The notes below the pieces were generated by a model. It made no database searches. It had not been told where the DNA came from and worked only from the letters and a program-made list of their open reading frames with translations. Below are positions 50,501-58,138 of a stretch of DNA of 64,000 bases, one piece after another (the first letter of the stretch is position 1; every line of letters starts with the position of its first letter). The stretch is taken from assembly GCA_011033025.1 (NCBI GenBank), contig WFMF01000520.1:1-64000 (forward strand), written 5' to 3'. The translations under genes were made by a program, and so were the position numbers. This DNA comes from Beroe forskalii. Lineage: Eukaryota > Ctenophora > Nuda > Beroida > Beroidae.

Positions 50501-53151
50501 CCTTTGACCTCTAAACATGCGATGTTCAAATTTTGGTGCAATTTTGGCAACGGGAACTTACTCAAATTTTAACGTGAAATATGGCCAATCCATGAAAACA
50601 TATAGTTGGGGGCTGGCAAGCAAAGTTAACAAAACTCACTTCCGATGTCCGGAAGCTCTTTTACTGTAAGGATCGCCGTTCAATGCTCGCCCTCGGACCC
50701 TTCGGGTCCTCGGGCTCGCGCTCGGGCCTTCGGCCCTCGCACTGTTAGGTCTGCCGTCCAATGCTCGCCCTCGGACCCTTCGGGTCCTCGGGCTCGCGGC
50801 TCGGGCCTTCGGCCCTCGCACTGTTAGGACCGCCGTCCAATGCTCGCCCTCGGGCCCTTCGGGCCCTCGGGCTCGCAAACCGCCGCGGGGGGCTTGCCAG
50901 CCCCCTGATTTCACTTTGTTTTTGCGACAGTTTGTCACATCTTCATATTATGTTGTCACATATATGAAATGTACAACAGTGTTCACGAACAATTGTACGT
51001 CAATTAATAATTACTAATTAGTGTCATTTAGTGACATTGGCAGTACCCACTTATATTTGAGAAACAAAATACAAGTAATGTATGAAATCTGGGTGAACTT
51101 CAGAATGATGTATTGGTACTGTATTTATCTCGCTATAAAGCTATAAGGCTATAGCCAGAAGTTACCCAGTTAGAAGTTACACGACCGTCACACTGCGTTC
51201 TATTATACACGTTACACTTCACAGTCAGAGGAACACTCTCTTATTTCCCACGAACATTCACAGTGTGCTGGCGTCAACAGCGTGAATGAAACAAGTCAAA
51301 GAGCTGATGGGAGCTGGACCAATGAGAAGCGGGCATTAAGTCACGTGACCAGGTCTACAGTGACAAAGTGTTGATTGTGGCTTGGTGGTGTTGCACTTAG
51401 CTGTATCATCCTACACACACACAGTTTCACTCACACACACAAACATACACACAGTTACACTCACAGTTGTACTGACTTTTGGATCCGTATACTTCTTAAG
51501 AATGATGCCCATACAGGATATTATGACAAGTCTTTACACAATCATGACATTTAGATGTGTCTTTGAGGGACTGAACATTCTCCAGTGCAGTTTATTTATT
51601 TTACAGGTGTTACACAATCCAGAATTCGTAACAAAGGAAGACGTTTTAGCAGTACTTTGGATTTAGGAATTAGGGAGAGACAGAAGGTGCAAGGAATAAG
51701 CATTGTATTTTATGCTCCTCTCGATTATTGTGTTGTTCACACACCCGAGGTCATGAGCATTGAGCACTTGTAGTTGTGGAATGTCATACAAATCTTACTT
51801 TTGAGAGTAGGGAGGGTAGGTGGACGTATGGATTGTACAAAAGAAAAGATGAACTCTATTCTTTTGATGAACATTTCACAATCAATAAAATGCAAAAAAT
51901 CTAAATCATGGAAGTATGGAGTTTGAAGAAATTGATGTGTTCGTATGAGGTAGCCTGTTGAATTATCAACCATGAATGAATCATCACAAGCCAACCAAGC
52001 CTTTTTCATAAAGGGAGCAAAATAATTCTTATGATCATTTTCACATTTCTTTAATTTATACATGTTCATCGTAATGGAACTTCAGTGTAGAATGTTTATT
52101 GTGCCCTGTGTCGCATTTTATGTAAGCTGAGATATGAGTTATAACATGAGATATGAGTTATAACATGTCACTTAAGTCAGCATATAATATTTCCAATAGG
52201 TCAAGGTGAATTATAGTCCGTACTTGTGTACAACTCAGTTAATGCAACATTACCAGTAACAAAATGGTACCACACTGCATACTTCTAGTGGGGACAATAG
52301 AACAATAGACAGTTTACCCAATTAATACAGAGTGTAATGCATCCTCCAAGGCTAATCCTATTACGGGGCACATAATTTGAATTGTAAGTAAGATGTCTGC
52401 CATGGCAATATATAGTGAGAGAGCATAATTAGGCAATATTCATTTTAAACAATCTTGTAATTAACTACAACAGATCTGAATTGTGCATAAGCAACTCACC
52501 ACTGCCACCTCCTGGGTCTGTTAATCCAAGAGAGCTTGTGACACTGACAGCAGAGTTGAGACTTGCTGAACTACCAGCACTGCTAGGTCTCCTGCCATGC
52601 TCTGAAAAATAACTATGAATTCATCAAAAGAATATAATGAATTCTGGGAATTATAAAACAGGTAGATAGGTACAAGGGATTATAATTTGCAAGATCAAAT
52701 ATCCATCAACTGAAATTCTGAAAATTGCTATATGATGGTATGGTTTAAAAAAGAGACCAATCACTTACGCCTATCAAGTAATGCCTGATAGTTAGCAATT
52801 ATTTTTGATCTTCGTTTGTCATACCCCTGCTTTGTCAGATCACCTGGTTTAATACACAATAAGTTGCTGATAGGTAAAATCTAGTTCTTCTATGAATAAA
52901 ACTTATATACTAACAACCATGCCTTTCATTGTACTATTATGGGTAATTCTCACCTAATAAAAGCTATAAGGAGAAAAGTCTTGCAGATTGATGTCTTGAA
53001 GAAAGATTTCTTTTTAATTCAAAAATACATGACATAAGAAATTTAAAGGTAAATGGAACAAACCTTCTTTATATTCAGCTTCTAGGGCAAACAACTGTGC
53101 TTTGACAGCAGCAGGATACAGAGAGACATCCATTTCAGATAAATTCACCAT
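7112..53151 (-). CDS. DIP2: Disco-interacting protein 2 (DIP2), complete, 33 coding exons
   Basis: DIP2 proteins carry a DMAP1-binding domain and two adenylate-forming domains related to fatty acyl-AMP ligases (FAAL); they affect lipid metabolism and neuron morphology. Exons, 5' to 3' on the minus strand: 53151-53064, 52843-52769, 52601-52500, 45774-45713, 43666-43567, 41941-41867, 39213-39072, 36033-35933, 33851-33796, 26571-26017, 25549-25501, 25360-25281, 24579-24456, 23646-23438, 23191-22961, 16424-16284, 14533-14413, 14241-14122, 13663-13549, 13197-13067, 12748-12615, 12429-12205, 12037-11870, 11582-11453, 11295-10976, 10807-10610, 10436-10275, 10082-9952, 9727-9559, 9416-9051, 8856-8682, 8499-8370, 7364-7112. 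Sum 5,238 bases, 1,745 residues plus stop. All junctions are GT-AG and phase-consistent except intron 22 (see findings). Vertebrate DIP2 has about 1,570 residues; the excess is mainly exon 10. The start at 53151 opens the DMAP1-binding domain. Intron sizes run from under 100 bases to about 7 kb. Confidence 0.93.
7900..8369. repeat. 58-base minisatellite copied from DIP2 exon 32 end plus donor
   Basis: About eight extra tandem copies of a 58-base unit lie directly downstream of exon 32 (minus sense). Each copies the last 48 or so exon bases, ending GTAGCTAACAG, and the donor GTATGG. The unit is not a multiple of three and read-through meets TGA in the first copy. Confidence 0.9.
9728..9895. 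repeat. Tandem copies of DIP2 exon 29 start plus 3' splice site
   Basis: Three copies (the farthest degenerate) of a roughly 59-base unit upstream of exon 29. Each repeats CTCTCTCAG|TGTGTACGC and the next 30 or so exon bases encoding GHHSILVPP. Confidence 0.85.
10225..10275. repeat. 25-base tandem copies of DIP2 exon 27 end plus donor
   Basis: The last 12 exon bases (ACTGGTGTCAAG) and 13 intron bases beginning GTACGTTG are repeated, giving the exon end and two further copies. Two consecutive GTACGT donors are intact; the third copy has lost GT. Confidence 0.8.
11788..11888. repeat. Repeated DIP2 exon 23 end plus donor
   Basis: In minus sense, CTTCTTACCTAAG|GTAC at the exon 23 end recurs near 11811-11831 (CCTGAG variant) and 11788-11809. 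Spacing is irregular, with a purine-rich spacer. Confidence 0.7.
11870..25549 (-). CDS. DIP2: DIP2 exons 11-23: first FAAL-like adenylate-forming domain
   Basis: Residues about 453-1068. Anchors shared with vertebrate DIP2: KKGDRVALIYPSQDPAAF, then LVPVPVEAP (exon 14); QQLGFLLGSCG and KPPKEW (exon 15); GVTLSRAALV then SQACGYE (exon 16); ASWLQVITKHK (exon 17); ILVSDGYQPW (exons 18-19); CPCAFSPHSLTFAIRR (exon 19); LSDEVGEVCVSS (exon 21); VRTGLLGFVD (exon 22); VVVVAEQ and SFQWMSHVQQAIESIHQ (exon 23). TGLLGF sits where ANL enzymes have TGD, as in other DIP2s, so canonical ligase activity should not be assumed. Confidence 0.92.
12896..12985. repeat. GGTGCAGGTGA minisatellite in DIP2 intron 20
   Basis: About eight copies of a 10-13 base unit of the form GTGAGGTGCAGG between exons 20 and 21. 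Confidence 0.7.
13211..13312. repeat. GTTGCTTAGCAAC-bearing tandem repeat beside DIP2 exon 20
   Basis: Four copies (two diverged) of a perfect-palindrome motif GTTGC-TTA-GCAAC within a 21-22 base repeat just before the 3' splice site of exon 20 (minus sense). The same motif lies at the ends of 36261-36562. It resembles two RFX X-box half sites; the binding role is inferred only. Confidence 0.6.
13921..14095. mobile_element. Hairpin repeat, copy 1 of 2 (ATAGACAC family)
   Basis: About 175 bases with an internal inverted repeat (CATAGACACGCACCTATCGG, mirrored before ATATATCATAGACC). A close copy lies at 23682-23855 in the same orientation. Non-coding; probable MITE or foldback element. Confidence 0.7.
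14534..16115. repeat. 83-base minisatellite, about 19 extra copies of DIP2 exon 17 start plus 3' splice site
   Basis: Each unit (minus sense) holds about 27 intron bases ending in GTACTCAG and about 56 exon bases encoding VGLAMSILAPVFAGATTV. Exon 17 itself (14533-14413) is the innermost unit. Variants (AGGGGCCA, CGGGGCCA, CGGGGCTA) are grouped in blocks, showing local homogenisation. Nearly every unit keeps its acceptor. Confidence 0.95.
16449..16609. mobile_element. Harbinger/PIF-type MITE with TTA duplication
   Basis: TIRs GGGATCGTTCACATATTACG and complement, flanked by TTA at 16446-16448 and 16610-16612, the TWA target typical of PIF/Harbinger. The middle is C-rich. Lies close to DIP2 exon 16. 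Confidence 0.85.
16613..18065. other. AT-rich part of DIP2 intron 15
   Basis: No gene seen. A diverged duplication around ATGATACGTCAA ... TCATGTCAGAACATTTCA occurs near 16950-17010 and 17110-17220. Confidence 0.4.
18066..19030 (+). pseudogene. Class A GPCR, nested in DIP2 intron 15, one frameshift
   Basis: Intronless rhodopsin-like receptor on the strand opposite DIP2. The first frame (18066-18689) gives TM1-TM5: NIFVILSSILGDTTILVGSI, IIQHLAVADLITS (TM2 LAVAD), FFTATFTTMKLLIIKYPF (TM3 end with IKYPF in place of DRY), then TM4 and TM5. The frame then ends in VRRRDY and stop; the remaining receptor, TM6 (TAVVFTISFLPWIMRHF) and TM7 (IRINLIANFFIYSLTV, an NPxxY variant), continues in another frame to 19030. 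The shift lies about 18660-18690, in the third intracellular loop. Either a young pseudogene or a base error in a run of GGA repeats. Ligand unknown. Confidence 0.8.
19031..20190. repeat. 16-base minisatellite CTTAATATCATGGACA
   Basis: About 30-35 copies flank and follow the GPCR reading frame. The array is interrupted by the palindromic element at 19128-19785, which sits in the TTAA of one unit. Confidence 0.9.
19128..19785. mobile_element. TTAA-flanked foldback element (piggyBac-like MITE)
   Basis: About 658 bases with arms of about 290-300 bases that are inverted copies of each other, starting GGGGGCCGGGGGGGTC. Flanked by TTAA at 19124-19127 and 19786-19789; removing the element restores a normal minisatellite unit. 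No transposase. Confidence 0.85.
20191..22960. other. Rest of DIP2 intron 15, AT-rich with small repeats
   Basis: No gene seen. Contains a hairpin at 21188-21292 (GGGGTGTGATAATTTTT and its complement) and a tandem duplication near 21380-21640 carrying TTATATGAGCCGCGCACGCA twice. A GGCGCCCTC-bearing repeat at 22590-22655 resembles 41260-41370. Confidence 0.5.
23682..23855. mobile_element. Hairpin repeat, copy 2 of 2 (ATAGACAC family)
   Basis: Close copy of 13921-14095. It begins 35 bases upstream (minus sense) of the exon 14 acceptor, so it may host the branch point region of that intron. Confidence 0.7.
26017..26571 (-). CDS. DIP2: DIP2 exon 10: 185-residue Ser-rich insertion, phase 0-0
   Basis: A 555-base exon bounded by an AG acceptor (CATGCAG|ACA) and a GT donor (CATAAG|GTATT). 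Without it, exon 9 (ending TLQ) joins exon 11 (RPRKKQHYVSDDELFE) exactly as in vertebrate DIP2 (NTLK then RPKRPPLKEFF). The encoded stretch is dominated by Ser, Asp, Glu and Thr, with SQDSISSH repeated near its start. It resembles a phosphorylatable disordered segment. It could be a cassette exon, or its Met at the acceptor could start a shorter isoform. Confidence 0.75.
26572..28434. other. Part of DIP2 intron 9, no gene seen
   Basis: AT-rich, with a TGTATGT-rich simple stretch near 27180-27330 and GTACAATGT motifs near 27850. No supported coding sequence. Confidence 0.4.
28435..29610. repeat. Long minisatellite GAGATTAGAGCTGACAACA
   Basis: About 55-60 units of 13-19 bases (AGATTAGAGCTGACAACAG, with GGTCAGAGC and GCAGCTGACAACA variants) in a nested higher-order pattern inside DIP2 intron 9. 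The right end happens to be open and would encode TEQLTTEQLTTE; no evidence that it is translated. Confidence 0.9.
30410..30820. repeat. 16-base minisatellite CAAACAAACTCACATT
   Basis: About 22-24 units. The open plus-strand frame is a by-product of the 16-base period lacking stops. Confidence 0.9.
30821..33795. other. Part of DIP2 intron 9, no gene seen
   Basis: AT-rich. 32050-32125 holds degenerate CCCTAA-like repeats. No supported coding sequence on either strand. Confidence 0.4.
33796..45774 (-). CDS. DIP2: DIP2 exons 4-9: low-complexity linker
   Basis: Exons 4 to 9 encode the variable linker between the DMAP1-binding domain and the FAAL domains. Anchors: exon 4 DFNPSRSMSSMSDESMRQ; exon 5 acidic VEEEEMRIISDSED; exons 6-7 FNN then VSRIAAVQQALASQ, matching vertebrate HTEAVQAALA; exon 9 SGQVSSKIQALLQTLQ, matching NSRVSSKIQQLLNTLK. 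Exon 4 was accepted because it alone joins the phase 1 end of exon 3 to the phase 0 start of exon 5. If it is skipped, exon 5 would need a weaker acceptor near 43627. Confidence 0.8.
34371..35139 (-). mobile_element. Non-autonomous Helitron, copy 2
   Basis: Minus-sense element starting TCTTATATATAAAG and ending CTAG after a perfect 8-base stem hairpin (GCAGGCCC-AAC-GGGCCTGC). Flanked by A and T in minus sense. Shares ends and interior (CACGTGAATAATGTTTGTTTG) with 1207-1917. Confidence 0.8.
35150..35521. mobile_element. Nested-hairpin repeat, copy 1 of 2
   Basis: About 370 bases shared with 44573-44924. Contains the inverted pair GTGACCGTATACC / GGTATACGGTCAC enclosing further ACTTACAYGGTC / GACCGTGTAAGT arms. 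Begins right after the Helitron's 5' end. Non-coding, class unknown. Confidence 0.7.
36261..36562. mobile_element. MITE with X-box-like ends
   Basis: Inverted ends GTTGCTAAGCAACCGGGCAG and complement (36261-36283; 36541-36562), about 300 bases, in DIP2 intron 7. Target-site duplication not clear. Confidence 0.65.
36563..38209. other. Part of DIP2 intron 7, no gene seen
   Basis: AT-rich with scattered GTACA-type palindromes; near 37975-38050 a short ACAGTAAAAACGC repeat of four or so units. Confidence 0.4.
38270..38550. repeat. 21-base minisatellite TGCAGTGACGTAATGAACAAA
   Basis: About 13 units. Many units hold TGACGTAA or TGACGCCA, close to the CRE/ATF core TGACGTCA; regulatory meaning is only inferred. 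Confidence 0.9.
38830..39071. repeat. Degenerate repeats of the DIP2 exon 7 donor region
   Basis: In minus sense the sequence after exon 7 (CCCAG|GTGAGACAATGAGA) is followed by further CTCAG-GTGAGATA and CTCTGGTGAGA units at irregular spacing, forming a TCTCA-rich tract in plus sense. Several units keep a usable GTGAGA donor. Confidence 0.6.
39655..39775. repeat. 36-base tandem repeat GTCAGTCTGTCAGTGTGCAT
   Basis: Three to four units of about 33-36 bases with TG-rich content in DIP2 intron 6. Confidence 0.8.
39780..43566. other. Non-exonic parts of DIP2 introns 5 and 6
   Basis: Apart from exon 6 (41867-41941) no gene seen. 40985-41060 is rich in GTACACAGTGTACA palindromes. 41260-41370 carries a repeat with GGGCGCCCTCTC shared with 22590-22655. 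Confidence 0.4.
44573..44924. mobile_element. Nested-hairpin repeat, copy 2 of 2
   Basis: Same orientation and organisation as 35150-35521, including the GTATACGGTCAC arms and the terminal GGGAGGGGTATAA. Confidence 0.75.
45968..46365. promoter_or_regulatory. Cluster of six CACGTG E-boxes in DIP2 intron 3
   Basis: CACGTG at 45969, 45984, 46003, 46327, 46340 and 46359, mostly as TCACGTGA. This is the core of CLEAR/MITF-TFE and USF/MYC sites. A seventh lies at 51342. Possible intronic enhancer; function inferred from motif density only. Confidence 0.45.
46366..49481. other. Part of DIP2 intron 3, no gene seen
   Basis: AT-rich with a GGAGGA purine tract at 46725-46935. No supported coding sequence. 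Confidence 0.4.
49482..49766. mobile_element. Near-perfect 285-base palindrome
   Basis: Two arms of about 110 bases (starting ATTTTTTCCCAAAACCAAAA, containing GTCCGCGGCGG) are inverted copies around a loop of roughly 60 bases. Predicted to fold into a long hairpin. Likely foldback MITE; flanks give no clear duplication. Confidence 0.75.
50605..50905. repeat. CpG-rich tandem repeats between GGGGGCTGGCAAG inverted ends
   Basis: Three units of about 80-90 bases (TGCTCGCCCTCGGACCCTTC, then GGGCCTTCGGCCCTCGCACT) lie between GGGGGCTGGCAAG (about 50605) and its complement (about 50890-50905). GC content and CpG density are far above the surroundings. Each unit is itself a chain of small palindromes. 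Confidence 0.7.
50910..52499. other. Part of DIP2 intron 3 next to exon 3, no gene seen
   Basis: AT-rich with a CA-rich stretch near 51410-51460 and a CACGTG at 51342. An open minus frame at 51740-52069 is unrecognised and unsupported. Confidence 0.35.
52500..53151 (-). CDS. DIP2: DIP2 exons 1-3: DMAP1-binding domain
   Basis: Exon 1 begins MVNLSEMDVSLYPAAVKAQL, exon 2 continues GDLTKQGYDKRRSKIIANY. This matches the vertebrate pattern LPAEVRESLAELE then GDITQKGYEKKRAKLL, the DMAP1-binding domain that binds tubulin or DMAP1-type partners. Residues about 1-54. Exon 3 is Ser/Gly-rich (HGRRPSSAGSSASL). Phase 1 junctions G|GT and C|AG close cleanly. The start codon is the first Met of the conserved block; no upstream in-frame extension is supported. 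Confidence 0.9.
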
Positions 53152-53324
53152 GATTGTTGTTTCATAGAAGACTAGCAAATAAACTCACAGTTTCTTGGCA
53201 AAACTGTATACCATGCCTGTGTGGTTGCACATCAGTAAATTAATTCATTTTGTATGGTCCTAATTGTGAGCCCAATGTACAACTTACTACTCATTAGAGT
53301 AATTAACAAATCCTTACTTCCTCA

Positions 53325-53465
53325 TCTTCCTCATCAGTTATGGAACTAAGACAAAGGAATTTCATCCCTACACTTTAAATTCTCAATGCATAGTCCTCAT
53401 CAGATATGGAACTAAGACAAAAGAATTTCATCCCTACACTTTAAATTCTCAATGCATAGTCCTAT
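53325..53465. repeat. 70-base tandem duplication upstream of DIP2
   Basis: Two near-identical units (CTCATCAG, GGAACTAAGACAAA, CCCTACACTTTAAATTCTCA) lie 170-310 bases upstream of the DIP2 start codon, in its likely 5' UTR or promoter. Confidence 0.8.
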
Positions 53466-54017
53466 TAAATCAGGGGCAATTATGGTGTTGAGGTATTTGA
53501 GGTAAAGGGAAACAAAATTTATTTTTTATCGACATTTTCAATACATAATAAAAATCAAATCAAATCAATTCCTTTCCTTATCCCAATAAATCACCCAATT
53601 TTTAAACATAGCCCAGGTGCGCTGACCTCCCAGGCGCCGCGCGCCCGGATGATGATGCCCTCCCGCTGTGCGCGGCATCCTGCAGGCACTTTTGACACAG
53701 CAATGTGCCATGTTAAAAGAAAGGTTTTGGAACTTTTTTACATTACAGTTTAATGTGTATCACTAATCAGATCAATTGTAACTTGGCTGTACAAAGATGG
53801 CTGTATTTGTATCCCAAAAATGACTTTAGCACTGAAAAAAAAAACTGACACCACAGCAATTATCTTCATTACTCAATAGTTAGATAGTTCTAAAGTTAGG
53901 AAACAATATGAATCAAGATTCAATCTATGACTGTCTTAATGTATGACACTGCGAAATACTACATATCAATTTTCTTTTCCAAGGATAGCTAAATGAGAGC
54001 AAGAATAATCTAAACTG

Positions 54018-54253
54018 AGGCACCCACAAAGTTCGTCGGTCGATCGATTGGAATTGGTCGATTGATCGACTCCATTTGAACGAATGATGCGTTTCACTGG
54101 TCCCTAATGACTTGAATCGTGTTTAAATAAGCAATATTTAGTTGTTTCCCTACTAGCTCAAAGATTTTCTATTTAAAACACATCAGTCGATCAAATGAAG
54201 TTAATCGATCGACCAACTCCACTCGATCGACCGACGAACGTTACTGGTGCCTT
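54018..54253. mobile_element. GATC-rich palindromic MITE, copy 2 of 3
   Basis: Same ends and interior as 2827-3069 in inverted orientation of the interior; terminal sequence AGGCACCCACAAAGTTCGTC. Confidence 0.8.
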
Positions 54254-54364
54254 AGAATCATCAGTGGCTACCCTACAGATGAAAATGAAATAAAAGTTTT
54301 GATGAATACAACTGCATCAACACTTTTCACGAAACTCAAATATCTTCAACCTTCCACCTCTTAA

Positions 54365-54620
54365 TGGATCTGCTAAACACGTATACCTCAACCTCTGTTA
54401 TCGTCGCGCTTTCTCAGGCCGGAAGCAAGCGCGCGGGGCGTAGACACACCTATGCGGGCTTAGGAACTGCTCTGCGCAGTGCGCGCGTAAGTATCTGCTT
54501 AGATCATGAGCTATATCCCGCGCTTGCTTGCCCTAACCAGCGCCCTGGTTTCGCGCACGGAGTGCGCGGCGCGGCATTCGGCAAGCCCCCTGGTTAAGGG
54601 AAGCGCGCGCAACGCTTGCG
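54365..54620. repeat. GCTAAACACGTATA family repeat, copy 3, in a CpG-rich block
   Basis: Shares GCTAAACACGTATA and TATGCGGGCTTAGGAA with 5740-5870. The block continues with CGCGC-rich sequence to about 54620, unlike the AT-rich surroundings. Confidence 0.5.
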
Positions 54621-54834
54621 CTCCACATTTGGACGGTATAAACAGTTGCGGGCAGTATCCGTCGAAGCTGACGCCTTCGACTTCTCACGAGGGTCTGTAT
54701 GTCAATTATATGGGAGACGTTAACGGCCGACAAATAAGGTATGTCTCCCATATAAACGGCTCTGAGTGACGTCACAGACCTAAACGTCAATTTTTCTGAC
54801 TTCTGTATCCTAAACCTATCCATAGCCCTAACCA

Positions 54835-54905
54835 AAACCCTAACCTTAATCCTAACCCTAACCCTAACATTAACAAATCCTGACCCTAATCGTGACCCTA
54901 ACCCT
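54835..54905. repeat. Degenerate telomere-like CCCTAA repeats
   Basis: CCCTAACC/CCTAACCCTAA units, interrupted. A weaker similar tract lies at 32050-32125. Could be an interstitial telomeric relic or chance simple repeat. Confidence 0.5.
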
Positions 54906-55271
54906 AGTCCTTAAAGCGCTAGGTGCGCTTAATTATATTTTTCTGAGTGACGTCATTGTCATAGATAATGAAGGCTCCCGTTTATATGGGAGACTCACCA
55001 CAAATAGTGATTCAATGCAAAATTTAAGAATTTATATTTATAATTAATAATTATATTAATTATACATAACAATCCCCTTGTTGATTGAAGTCGGAAATTA
55101 GACGAGGAAGGACACGTGGGCTCATTTTGAGCATGATATCATCATGCAACATTTAATTAATAATAAATACATTTGTATAAAATAAATACAGTCTATGGTA
55201 CATAGTCGATTCTGATATGATAAAGAAAAACAAATCTGCATCTGAGACTAATAATTAAAGTGATAATTATA

Positions 55272-55504
55272 AGGTGCCCGTAACATTCGTCGGTCGATCG
55301 AATGGAATTGGTCGATCGATCTACTTCATTTGATCGACTGATGTGTTTTAAATAGAAAATCTTTGAGCTAGTAGGGAGACAACTAAATATTGCTCATTTA
55401 AACACGATTCAAGTCATTAGGGTCCAGTAAAAACATCATTTCTTCCAAGGGAATTGATCGATCGACCAAATCCATTCGATCGACCGACGAACGTTACGGG
55501 TGCC
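55272..55504. mobile_element. GATC-rich palindromic MITE, copy 3 of 3
   Basis: Ends AGGTGCCCGTAACATTCGTC and complement; interior closely matches copy 1 in the same orientation. Confidence 0.8.
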
Positions 55505-56764
55505 TAACTTCAAAGCTCTGATTAGTGAATAGTGATTAAATATTATATAAAATGTCAAGAATATTTAAATCAAGAATATGTTTCATTATCTGTCATAGAA
55601 TTATCTTAAGCTACACAAGGTAAGTTATATAGAAAGTTCACTTTAAATGAAATACAAAAAGACAAAAGAACACAATGAACTCTTTTAAATCTTTATAAAG
55701 CCGACTATATGGACTTTTCGTGCAAAACCATTTGTCGATGGAGACTGGAGAGCAATTAGATTTAAGTTTTTAAGACAACAAAATAATGAAGATATATAAA
55801 ATTAACGTTTTTGCTGACATGTACATATCATTTGTTAAATGAAAAATCATGACGTCCAACAGCGTCAACATAAGAGGAGAGAACTGTTCTTAGAAATATT
55901 AGAATGGATCAATGTCAAGAGAAGTGGAAATATGGCGGACATGTTATAGTCATTGTGTGTAACCAACTCATTCGTAAGAAGTCAACTTGTCATCAGCAGT
56001 CAGTCAACTTTCCAGTGTTCAGGGTGTGCTGTCTGATCTGAAAAAAGATTAAACATTAAATTAAAACTTAAAGTTACAGTAAGACTAAAAAATCAATTTG
56101 GCGTCTACTATTTCTAGGGGCCATCCAAAACGTTAACCCATATGTGTGCAGACCGCTCGATTGAAAAAGGGCTCGATAGAGACGCGCAAAAATTGTGTGC
56201 TTTTGACGGAATTTGTATAGAAAGTTGAAGTGTTATAAATTTGATTCTAGTGCACTGCATGGGTTCTACCTAACACGCCTCAGCATCTACCTATCTATAA
56301 ATTTCGTTCGATCAATCAATCAATTCTTCAATTGGAGGGACGGGAGGGCCACATTCTTTAACTTATTTATGAAAGAGATAAAGGATTCCAAGAAGTTAAT
56401 AACCTTATAGGTATACACTAGATATTTTAGTGGAAAATGAATTTCTGGGAACTCTTGGTGTGCAACTGTTTAAGCACCAAAACATCAGCACTTGACTCCT
56501 TGGGCCGGGCCCCAGATAAGAAGAGATTTATGGAATTTGGATTGAGAACAGGATTGTCAGACGTTGTCTGACCCCCTCGCCTTTGGCGTCTGACAAGAAC
56601 AGGGGGAACAGGAAGGTGAAACGTGTGTGGTTTTCCTCAAATCATCTGTTTTAAAACACTGGGTCCAGTTTTTTCCTTTTTTAAGGGAATTGAGTTCGAT
56701 TTTCTGGTAATTTCATTGTACCATTATAAAGAACCCTGATAATGCTAAAAGAAAATGATATTAG
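55505..56764. other. Intergenic DNA between TMEM216 and DIP2
   Basis: AT-rich, includes the likely 3' UTR of TMEM216 near 56764 and a TCAGACGTTGTCTGA palindrome copy at 56555-56600. No gene seen. Confidence 0.4.
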
Positions 56765-58138
56765 TTAGTTAAACTCTAGTGTATTGCAGCGCGTGACAGC
56801 GTGCAAATATGACAGATACCTTGAGAACTGAATGAGGGCGACTATCCCAAGGATAAACTCCAAGCCACAGAACCCGACCCCAATGTACGATACGATGGCA
56901 TCCAGATGCAGCCTGAGACATACGGTCATGTTATACACAACATAAGTACATAGTCGTATTTTGTACGGTAAAATCATCCTGTATTACTGGTATGTGTGCT
57001 CATAGGTCGAAAATAAGGGCTCAACCGTCAGCCAATATTACAGCAAATGAACACTTACACATAAGTCTGGAAAAGCATGGTGAAGACATACGCCATAGCC
57101 ATGGGCAGCGTGAGTAGTATGAACACGATGATAGGGAAAGGCTTCTCCGTCAAGTTGCCTTTGTTCCCTGGGGTGAGAAATCCGTCAGCACGAAATAGAT
57201 TTGAGGATTTGGAGGAAATGAATTAGCTGTAAGTCACATTAGGACATTAGCCTAGTATAAAGTTAAATTCAAGATTGATGAGCCTTTTCTAGAAAAATCT
57301 TATGAATTGAAACTTGCACTGCAAGTCTTAGGATCGAGAAAAGGACCAAGGTACACAAACTCACCCACAAAAAGTCTGATTGACTCGCAGAGAGCGTAGA
57401 GGAAAAGTAAGGCTATTTCTGATCCTAAGGTTGTTGAGGAGTAGGGCAGCACAGTCCCTGAAACGGAAGAGTTTTAAGCGTCACTAAATCCGGCAGAATC
57501 ATATTCAATAATTCAAATCAAAACACAGGGAAAATTAATAAATTTGATAAATTTCAATCTAAAAAGAGAATTTTGTAATGTGACACGCACCCAAGCTAGC
57601 TCTAGCTACTACGATGTAATTAATTGCGCGCGCTAATGCGCGTCAAATCGAGAAACGACAGTCATTAAAATATCACGGCGCGTTCCGCGAAGTCGTAAAA
57701 TGTAATGAATGTTGTGGCAATTACCGTGTGCCTTGCTAATGCGACCGTGTGTGCCTCTCATTAGACACCAAGACACAAGACAGTGTACTCTTCAGATGTA
57801 CTGTAAACTACAGAACATGGCCGGAAGTTCAGATGTCAAACGAATAAATTTAGAGATACTAATCCAAAGTACCGGGCAAAATACCGGACAAAATACCAAA
57901 CTCTTTCGGACGATCAAGCAGCCGAATTAAGACAATAAAAGTTAAAGGCAATTATCATGACAATAATTGGTTCATATGGACGAACAAAAGGACATCAGTT
58001 TAAAGACAGCCTACCTTTCCAAATCATGGCGAGTAATTCCACGATGAAGAACAGGATAAAGTAGTAGTAGTTATAGAAAAGCAGTATCTGTAAAGGGACT
58101 GAGGAAAGTGGAGCGCTCTGCTGCCTAACGATAGTCAT
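56765..58138 (-). CDS. TMEM216: TMEM216, ciliary transition-zone tetraspan protein, 4 exons
   Basis: TMEM216 is a MKS-module membrane protein of the ciliary transition zone (Joubert/Meckel syndrome gene in humans). Exons: 58138-58015, 57457-57365, 57167-57059 and 56912-56765, all GT-AG and in phase; 157 residues against about 145 in humans. Exon 1 gives SSVPLQILLFYNYYYFILFF and ends MIWKG (human TPLEILFFLNGWYNATYFLL, LYKG). Exon 2 gives LPYSSTTLGSEIALLFLY and ESIRLFVG. Exon 3 gives NKGNLTEKPFPI and MLFQTYV (human TKGNLCQRKMPL, LLQTYV). Exon 4 gives FCGLEFILGIVALIQFSR (human FCGSELLLEVLTLAAFSR). Four membrane segments are evident. The C-terminus reads on past FSR for 14 residues; a further splice at FSR|GTATCT cannot be excluded. 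Confidence 0.92.

Noticed and set aside
50645-50938. GC-rich frame with GPEGPEGEHW-type repeats
   Set aside because: Open frames on both strands arise from the CpG-rich tandem repeat; no start, homology or splice context.
54835-54905. Chromosome end (telomere)
   Set aside because: Units are short, degenerate and internal, with genes on both sides; at most an interstitial relic.
57709-57930. Plus-strand small gene
   Set aside because: Lies within a TMEM216 intron, no homology, average open-frame length.
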